Origin: Xenophilus sp003671765
GTDB lineage: Bacteria; Pseudomonadota; Gammaproteobacteria; Burkholderiales; Burkholderiaceae_C
Assembly (NCBI GenBank): GCA_051414805.1
Contig: CP166702.1
Coordinates: 496,001 to 560,000, forward strand
Length of the DNA: 64,000 nt
Reading direction: 5' to 3'
Position numbers and translations under genes: made by a program. This document shows positions 47,248 through 64,000 of this stretch, piece after piece (position 1 is the stretch's first letter; each line of letters opens with the position of its first letter). The notes below the pieces were generated by a model. The model did no database searches and had not been told where the DNA came from. It worked only from the letters and a program-made list of their open reading frames with translations.

Positions 47248-48387
47248 ATGGCCCTCATCAACTACATCACCCAGATCCAGTTCGATTTCGGCGCCATCGG
47301 CCTGCTCGGGCAGGAGTGCGAGCGGATCGGCATCCGTCGTCCGCTGGTCGTGACCGACCGCGGCGTGAAGGCCGCGGGCATCATCGACACGATCCTGGCT
47401 TCACTCGGGAAGACCGGCCCCGTGGCCCTCTACGACGGCACGCCGCCGAACCCCAACGAGGGGGCCGTGCGCGCGGCGGTGGCCGTGTACGCGGAGGGCG
47501 GATGCGACGGCGTGGTCGCCGTGGGCGGCGGTTCGTCCATCGATCTCGCCAAGGGCGTGGCGGTCTGCGCGACCCACGAGGGCCCGCTGCAGAGTTTTGC
47601 CGTGATCGAAGGCGGGGCCGAGCGCATCACCTCCCGCACGGCCCCGGTCATCGCCGTGCCGACGACGGCCGGCACCGGCAGCGAGGTGGGCCGGGGCGCG
47701 ATCCTCATCCTCGACGACGGCCGCAAGGTGGGCGTGATCTCGCCCTTCGTGGTGCCGCGGGTCGCGATCTGCGACCCGGCACTGACGCTGGGCCTGCCGC
47801 CGGCGTTGACGGCCGCCACGGGCATGGATGCGATCGCGCATTGCATCGAGACCTTCCTGTCGCCGGCCTTCAATCCGCCTGCGGACGGCATCGCGCTCGA
47901 CGGGCTGCGGCGCGCGTGGCGCCACATCGAGCGCGCGACACGCCAGGGCGAGGACCGCGACGCGCGCCTGAACATGATGAGCGCGTCGATGCAGGGCGCG
48001 CTGGCATTCCAGAAGGGGCTGGGTTGCGTGCACAGCCTGAGCCATTCGCTCGGTGGCGTCGATCCGCGGCTGCACCACGGCACGCTGAACGCGATCTTCC
48101 TGCCGGCGGTGATCGCGTTCAACGAGGCGGCCGCCTCGGTGCGCGAGCAGGACAAGCTCGACCGCATGGCCCAGGCCATGGGCCTGGGCAGCGGGGCGGA
48201 GGTGGGCCCGTCCGTGCGCGCCATGACCGGGCGGCTCGGCTTGCCGACCGGCCTGGCCCAGCTGGGCGTGACGCGCGCGATGTTCCCCGCGATCGTCCGC
48301 GGCGCCCTGAAGGACCACAGCCACCGCACCAATCCGCGCGTCGCATCCGAATCGGATTACGAAGCGATGCTCGAAGCCAGCATGTAA
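47248..48387 (+). CDS. Iron-containing alcohol dehydrogenase family protein
   Basis: This 379-residue enzyme has the NAD-binding GGGSSIDLAKG near residue 95 and the iron ligands D194, H198 (MDAIAHCIE), H262 (CVHSLSHSLGG) and H277 (RLHHGTLNA). It belongs to the group that includes alcohol dehydrogenases and maleylacetate reductases. The ATG follows ACGCC without a strong ribosome site. A DUF1330 gene follows after 12 bp with TAAGGAG before its start, so the pair is an operon. Reaction and substrate are unknown. Confidence 0.9.
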   Translation: MALINYITQIQFDFGAIGLLGQECERIGIRRPLVVTDRGVKAAGIIDTILASLGKTGPVALYDGTPPNPNEGAVRAAVAVYAEGGCDGVVAVGGGSSIDLAKGVAVCATHEGPLQSFAVIEGGAERITSRTAPVIAVPTTAGTGSEVGRGAILILDDGRKVGVISPFVVPRVAICDPALTLGLPPALTAATGMDAIAHCIETFLSPAFNPPADGIALDGLRRAWRHIERATRQGEDRDARLNMMSASMQGALAFQKGLGCVHSLSHSLGGVDPRLHHGTLNAIFLPAVIAFNEAAASVREQDKLDRMAQAMGLGSGAEVGPSVRAMTGRLGLPTGLAQLGVTRAMFPAIVRGALKDHSHRTNPRVASESDYEAMLEASM

Positions 48388-48399
48388 GGAGACACCACC

Positions 48400-48690
48400 A
48401 TGCCCAAGGCCTACTGGGTCACGACCTACCGCGAGATGAAGAACCCGGAGAAGGTGGCGGCCTACGCCAAGCTCGCCGGCCCCGCGCTCACAGCCGCAGG
48501 AGGCCGCTTCCTGGCACGTGGAGAGCCCTCGACCGTCTACGAATCGGGATTGATGCAGCGCACCGTCGTGCTCGAGTTCGAGTCCGTGGAACAGGCCGTG
48601 GCGGCCCATGACAGCCCGGCCTACCAGGCGGCGCTGGCCGCGCTCGGTGACGGCGCCGACCGCGACATGCGGATCGTGGCCGGCCTCTAG
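48400..48690 (+). CDS. DUF1330 protein
   Basis: This 96-residue protein is a single ferredoxin-like alpha/beta DUF1330 domain (YWVTTYREMKNPEKVAAYAKLAGPAL, VVLEFESVEQAVAAHDSPAYQAAL). TAAGGAG lies 13 bases before the ATG and within the end of the dehydrogenase gene. Function of the family is not established; it resembles small dimeric dehydrogenase- or monooxygenase-like folds. Cytoplasmic, cotranscribed with the iron-dependent dehydrogenase. Confidence 0.88.
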   Translation: MPKAYWVTTYREMKNPEKVAAYAKLAGPALTAAGGRFLARGEPSTVYESGLMQRTVVLEFESVEQAVAAHDSPAYQAALAALGDGADRDMRIVAGL

Positions 48691-48897
48691 ACCCGGCCTG
48701 CCAGCACGGGTTCCGGTGGCCGCGTGCGCCGGCCGGGGCCGGGGCGCGGACATGCACGATGCCGGCGCGCCGCATCGCTTCGGTCGTGCCGCGCCCGCCG
48801 AAGTGTTGCGGACGATCTGGGCCCGCGAGGCACGACTACACTTGCGGCCCGCCTGCAGCGTCCCGCCTGCGGGCGTTCTTGCATCCAAGGAGCAGTT

Positions 48898-49254
48898 TTG
48901 AATCGCGTTGAGTTCATCGAGAAGATCGTCGCCGCCCACGGCGTGTCCAAGGCCGAAGCGGGCCGCATCCTGGAAACCGTGACGAGCACCATCGTCGGTG
49001 CCGTGAAGAAGGGCGACAGCGTGTCGCTGGTCGGCTTCGGCACCTTCAAGCAGGTGTCGCGTGCCGCGCGCACGGGCTTCAACCCCCAGGCTGGCGAGAA
49101 GATCAAGATCGCCGCGCAGAAGGTGCCGAAGTTCGTCGCCGGCGCTGCCTTCAAGGCCGCCGTCGACCCCAAGGCTGCCAAGCGCAAGGCCGACAAGGCC
49201 GCTGCCAAGCCGGCCGCCAAGAAGGCGCCGGCCAAGAAGGCCGCCAAGAAGTAA
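48898..49254 (+). CDS. HU-family histone-like DNA-binding protein with Lys/Ala-rich tail
   Basis: This 118-residue protein is an HU/IHF-family nucleoid protein: the body (residues 1-90) contains NRVEFIEKIVAAHGVSKAEAGRIL and VSLVGFGTFKQVSRAARTG, the core of the DNA-binding arm. A C-terminal tail of about 28 residues is almost only Ala, Lys and Pro (AAKPAAKKAPAKKAAKK), as in long-tailed betaproteobacterial HU. The start is TTG at 48898 with AAGGAG eight bases upstream; no ATG fits. A strong terminator follows. Confidence 0.9.
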   Translation: MNRVEFIEKIVAAHGVSKAEAGRILETVTSTIVGAVKKGDSVSLVGFGTFKQVSRAARTGFNPQAGEKIKIAAQKVPKFVAGAAFKAAVDPKAAKRKADKAAAKPAAKKAPAKKAAKK

Positions 49255-49278
49255 TCGGCCACCGCCGAGACGCATCGA

Positions 49279-49303
49279 AGGCCCCTTTCCGGGGCCTTTT
49301 TCT
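49279..49303 (+). terminator. Rho-independent terminator after HU gene
   Basis: AGGCCCC-TTTCC-GGGGCCT followed by TTTTTCT, 25 bases after the HU stop. Confidence 0.85.
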
Positions 49304-49440
49304 TTGGGCCGGGCGCCGGGTGCGGGGGGCGAAGTGCCCTACGCCTTCGATGGGAGCCTTTGCGCCATGACATGGCCGTGCCGCCATTGCCGTCCTAAAC
49401 TGCCGGGCGTCAGGGAGCGGGTTGTCAGCAGGAGTGCGCA

Positions 49441-49611
49441 ATGTTGGAACACGCAATGGTGCCGGAGCCCCGCACCGGCGGATGGAGAGGCTGGCTCGGC
49501 CGCTACGACGAGGAGTACCTCGCGCTGGTCGCGCTCGGCGGCGGGGTGTGCTTCGGCGTGATCGCCGTGGGCATGCTGCTTTTCGTGGCGATCGGCGTGC
49601 TGCCGCGCTGA
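49441..49611 (+). CDS. Small 56-residue membrane protein
   Basis: This short frame is easily missed. It has AGGAG six bases before the ATG and ends with TGA at 49609. The protein has a polar N-terminus (MLEHAMVPEPRTGGWRGW), then a hydrophobic stretch of about 27 residues (LALVALGGGVCFGVIAVGML and LFVAIGVLP), so it is a single-pass inner-membrane protein. No function can be assigned. It lies alone between the HU terminator and the convergent katG. Confidence 0.6.
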   Translation: MLEHAMVPEPRTGGWRGWLGRYDEEYLALVALGGGVCFGVIAVGMLLFVAIGVLPR

Positions 49612-49638
49612 TCGGCGGCCGCACGGCAGGCCACAAGA

Positions 49639-49666
49639 AAGCCGATGGCCTTGCGGCCACCGGCTT
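49639..49666 (-). terminator. Hairpin terminator after katG
   Basis: Read on the minus strand: AAGCCGGTGGCC-GCAA-GGCCATCGGCTT followed by TCTTG, a long stem with short T run, 24 bases after the katG stop. Confidence 0.65.
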
Positions 49667-49690
49667 CGTTTCCGCGGTACCGCGCCGAGC

Positions 49691-51934
<2,244 letters not shown>

Positions 51935-52054
51935 GGGCGGCTCCTGGCTCCAGGTCGTGAGGAAGGGAGCCCGGATTCTGGGCGACGCCGGGCGACAAGG
52001 CGATTAAAAACATCCTATGCCGGGCATAGCAAATGCCGCCCGCGGCGGCACGCC

Positions 52055-52921
52055 CTAGCGGCGGAAGCCGCCGAAGCCGTCCACCGGTTCGAAGCGCCGC
52101 CCGCGCACCAGCAGGCGCAGCGGCCCGGGCATGACCCGCTCGCGCTCGGCGTGCAGCGGGTCGCCGGGGTAGGCCATGGTCGTCACGCCATCGACCTGGC
52201 AGACATGGGGGCGCACCGTGTGGGGCGGCCGGGACGCCGTCTCGGCGAGCAGGCTGGTCACGTCGGCCGCGCGGCCGAGTTGTGCGAGGCTCATGATCTG
52301 CGGCGGTAGCAGGGCGATCTCGCCGTCCCAGTAGCGCTGCAGGGCGTCGTACGGGCGCAGCCACACGCTGTGCACCGCCTCGTGGTTGTCGTGCATCGCC
52401 TCCTGGCCGTCCGGAAGGGCGGCGACGAAGAAGCGGGTGTCGAAACGCTTGCCGGGCGAGGACACCGAGTTCAGCGGTGTGATCCAGCGCGAGAACGGAT
52501 GCAGCGCCGAGGCCGCGACGCGCAGGCCGGCGGCCGCCAGGGCCTCCGCGAAGGGCTGCTCCGCGCGCATCGGTGGCCGCGCGGGCCCGTCGCCGCGCGC
52601 GAAGAGCACCCCGCATTCCTCGAAGGCCTCGCGTGCCGCGGCCACGTGCAGGGCCAGGGCGGCCTCCGCGTCCAGCTGCGGCTCGTGCAGGCGCTCGCGC
52701 AGTTGCGAGGAAGGCAGGTCGACCCGTTCGCGCAGCGCCGGCGCGCCGTCGGCCGCGTCGACCTTGCCGCCCGGGAAGACGTACGAGCCGCCGTGCACGT
52801 CGGAACCCGCATGCCGCTGCACCATGAAGACTTCCAGCCCCGCGGGGCCGTCGCGCACCATCAGCACGGTGGCCGACGCGCGGATGACCACGGGCGGCGG
52901 CGAAGGATCGGGGGTGGGCAT
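52055..52921 (-). CDS. Nudix hydrolase, NUDT7/NUDT19-like with long Nudix-box insertion
   Basis: This 288-residue hydrolase has the Nudix pieces PGGKVDAADG and, about 40 residues later, AAAREAFEECGVLF, i.e. GG...REAFEECG with a large insertion between the two halves, as in peroxisomal/bacterial NUDT19-type CoA or ADP-ribose hydrolases. The start at 52921 follows VIRASATVLMVRD. It is divergent from glgX, 192 bp away. Substrate (CoA, acyl-CoA or NDP-sugar) is not evident from sequence. Confidence 0.85.
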   Translation of the reverse strand: MPTPDPSPPPVVIRASATVLMVRDGPAGLEVFMVQRHAGSDVHGGSYVFPGGKVDAADGAPALRERVDLPSSQLRERLHEPQLDAEAALALHVAAAREAFEECGVLFARGDGPARPPMRAEQPFAEALAAAGLRVAASALHPFSRWITPLNSVSSPGKRFDTRFFVAALPDGQEAMHDNHEAVHSVWLRPYDALQRYWDGEIALLPPQIMSLAQLGRAADVTSLLAETASRPPHTVRPHVCQVDGVTTMAYPGDPLHAERERVMPGPLRLLVRGRRFEPVDGFGGFRR

Positions 52922-53113
52922 GGAGCGGTTTCCTGGCGGGCCGCCGAGGCGCGGCGGGCGCATTCTGCATGGGCCGTGTCGGGTGCCCTGACACCTCGGC
53001 GTCTGCGGCCACGCGCCGGCCTCGCCCTCGCTTTGCAGCCTCGTCCTACATGCTGCACCGCCGCATTCTTCTAAGTTCATCGCATCACACCTCAGAACAC
53101 AGCGAGCGACCCC

Positions 53114-55231
<2,118 letters not shown>

Positions 55232-55255
55232 GCCTGCGCATCGGCCCCGGGCGCC

Positions 55256-55322
55256 GAAGTGCGATCGGCCCGCAGCCCTCGCCGCGCATGGGCTTGCGCC
55301 AAATTCGTAACGAACGTGACGA
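55256..55322 (+). repeat. 67-bp dispersed element, copy B
   Basis: Copy on the plus strand between glgX and glgB. It begins GAAGTGCGATCGGCCCGCAG and ends GCCAAATTCGTAAC-GAAC-GTGACGA. Compared with copies A and C: 50 and 47 of 67 identical positions, no gaps. The palindrome end points towards glgB, about 100 bp away, so it may influence glgB transcription. Confidence 0.75.
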
Positions 55323-55421
55323 TCTGCCGAACAGGGGCATCGTCCGACAGGACCCTCAGCCGAACCCCGCGGCGTGGCAGAGCGGCTGCGGCCTATAACC
55401 GGGTTCAGTTCCCGCCCCTCC

Positions 55422-57305
<1,884 letters not shown>

Positions 57306-57384
57306 ATCACTTGGCATCGCACCCGGCATCGTTCATGCTCCAGGCCGCGGTGCACCGAGCCGGCCCCACAACGAGACCGATGAC

Positions 57385-59427
<2,043 letters not shown>

Positions 59428-59458
59428 ACGACAAGAACGACGAAGGAATGGAGGCCGC

Positions 59459-62808
<3,350 letters not shown>

Positions 62809-62812
<4 letters not shown>

Positions 62813-63681
62813 ACGATTTCGGCTTTCACCTGGAGCCCGTGCGCGCGATGCTGTTCCAGATCGGCGCGTTCATTCCGCGCCTGCTGTTCGCCGCGCTCAT
62901 CGTGGTGGCCGGCTGGCTCATCGCCAAGGTGGTGCGCTTCGCCGTCACGCGGGCCCTGCGCGCAATCAACTTCCCGGTGCTCACCGAGCGCGCCGGGCTG
63001 GACGGCTTCCTGCGCCAGGGCGGCATGAAGATCGACACCACCGGCGTGGTGGGGGTGCTGGCCTACTGGGTCGTGATCCTCGCGGCGCTGATCGTCGCCT
63101 TCAACGGGCTGGGACTGACCTATGTAACCGACCTGCTGGGGCGGGTGGTCTGGTTCGTGCCCAACATCTTCGTCGCGCTGCTGGTGCTGGCCTTCGGCTC
63201 GTACTTCGCGCGCTTCGTGGGCGACGCCGTGCTGACCTACTGCCGCAACGTCGGGGTGCGCGACGCCTTCTTCTTCTCGAAGGTGGCCCAGTACGCGGTG
63301 CTGGTCTTCGTGATCCTGATCGCGCTGGACCAGGTCAAGGTCGGCGGCGACATCGTGCGCGAGAGCTTCATCGTGATCCTCGCGGGCTTCGTGTTCGCCG
63401 TCGCGCTGGCCTTCGGCCTCGCCGGCAAGGACTGGGCGGCGCGCCGCATCGACGAATGGCTGCCGCGCGACGGGGTGCCGGGTGAAGGCACGCCGCCGCC
63501 CGCGCCGTCGCCGGCGGATCGCGTCGCGCGTGCCGGCGAGAGCCTGGCCGAAGAGGCGGCTGCCGCGCCGGTGGATGCCGCCCTGCCTGCGGACGAGTTG
63601 CTGCCGTCCCCCGCGCCGCGCCGCTCGGGTGGCGAACCCCTGATCCCCCGGCGGCCCGGCGATCCGCCGCCGCCCATCTGA
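62809..63681 (+). CDS. Conserved-TM-helix (MscS-like) membrane protein
   Basis: This 290-residue inner-membrane protein has about five hydrophobic helices (residues 15-40, 75-100, 115-140, 155-185, 195-215) of the 'conserved TM helix' type found at the start of MscS-like channels, for example GRVVWFVPNIFVALLVLAFGSYFARFVGD. The C-terminal 70 residues are Pro/Ala-rich and soluble. No MscS beta domain is visible, so channel function is inferred only. Its start overlaps the treS stop, so it is translated with trehalose-pathway enzymes. Confidence 0.8.
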
Positions 63682-63710
63682 CCCTGTCGGTTCTTTTCGA
63701 AAGTTCTCCA

Positions 63711-64000
63711 ATGAAAACCCATGGCGCTGCCATGCGATTCGGTCCGACCGTGCTCGACGGCGGCGGCGTGCGCTTCTCGCTCTGGGCGCCGGGCATCGAC
63801 ATGCTCGACGGCGTTCGCCTCGAGCGGCGCCTGCCCGGCGCTGCCGACGAGGCCCGGTGGGAGGCGCAGCCGATGGCGCCGCGCAGCGGCGGCTGGTACG
63901 AGCTCGAGGTCCCCGACGCCTTGCCCGGCGAGCTGTACCGCTTCGCGCTGCCGGACGGGCTGCGCGTGCCCGACCCGGCCTCGCGTGCCAACCCCGAGGA
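63711..64000 (+). CDS. treZ: Malto-oligosyltrehalose trehalohydrolase TreZ, N-terminal part
   Basis: Only the first 96 codons are inside the window. The N-terminal CBM48-like domain (MRFGPTVLDGGGVRFSLWAPG to ELYRFALPDGLRVPDPASR) matches TreZ. TreZ releases trehalose from maltooligosyltrehalose made by TreY, which is expected next. It follows the TM protein gene by 29 bp on the same strand. Confidence 0.82.
   Translation, partial: MKTHGAAMRFGPTVLDGGGVRFSLWAPGIDMLDGVRLERRLPGAADEARWEAQPMAPRSGGWYELEVPDALPGELYRFALPDGLRVPDPASRANPE

Overview
The window is a GC-rich, gene-dense stretch of bacterial chromosome. Gene content, intergenic repeats and codon bias fit a Comamonadaceae betaproteobacterium, most likely Variovorax or a close relative (inference, no rRNA gene is present). 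I saw no tRNA, rRNA, CRISPR array, transposase or prophage gene. Both edges cut genes: a Liv-type ATPase at the left and treZ at the right.

Layout. (1) 1-7.2 kb: an aromatic-ring dioxygenase (alpha, beta, Rieske ferredoxin; AndAc/NagG family) in one operon with a branched-chain-amino-acid-type ABC importer, divergent from an AraC regulator. (2) 7.2-7.5 kb: an orphan F-ATPase c-subunit gene. (3) 7.6-21.6 kb: a long minus-strand run (NTF2-like protein, FAD amine oxidase-like enzyme, five-gene peptide/opine ABC importer, YtcJ-like amidohydrolase, CobW metallochaperone, two EamA exporters), divergent from a MocR regulator. (4) 22-25 kb: a small stress cluster (Rnk, two universal stress proteins, a GNAT-like protein). 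(5) 25-30 kb: a peroxiredoxin/SDR/enoyl-CoA hydratase operon divergent from a LysR regulator, then an EamA exporter and a glutathione transferase. (6) 30.7-34.7 kb: tauABC and an old-yellow-enzyme homologue. (7) 34.9-41.1 kb: a frameshifted DUF3800 gene in a less GC-rich patch, uvrA, a ClC channel and ssb. (8) 41.2-48.7 kb: an Ssu/Tau-like ABC importer with two permeases and an unknown 105-residue membrane protein, a LysR regulator, an iron alcohol dehydrogenase and a DUF1330 protein. (9) 48.9-52.9 kb: HU (TTG start), a 56-residue membrane protein, katG and a Nudix hydrolase. (10) 53.1-64 kb: a glycogen/trehalose cluster glgX-glgB-glgE-treS::maltokinase-TM channel-like protein-treZ.

How genes work together. 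The glycogen/trehalose block encodes the GlgE route: TreS makes maltose from trehalose, the fused kinase phosphorylates it, GlgE polymerises maltose-1-phosphate, GlgB branches the glucan, and GlgX plus TreZ (TreY expected beyond the edge) return glucan to trehalose. The catabolic operons pair an importer with an enzyme and a divergent regulator, the usual layout of a soil or plant-associated generalist.

Most unusual observations: a 67-bp dispersed intergenic element in three equal-length copies (7592, 30418, 55256) ending in a conserved palindrome; a palindromic repeat inserted in frame into uvrA; an orphan ATP synthase c subunit; two apparent single-base frameshifts (a universal stress protein and DUF3800); and a two-permease Ssu-like importer with an extra membrane protein.
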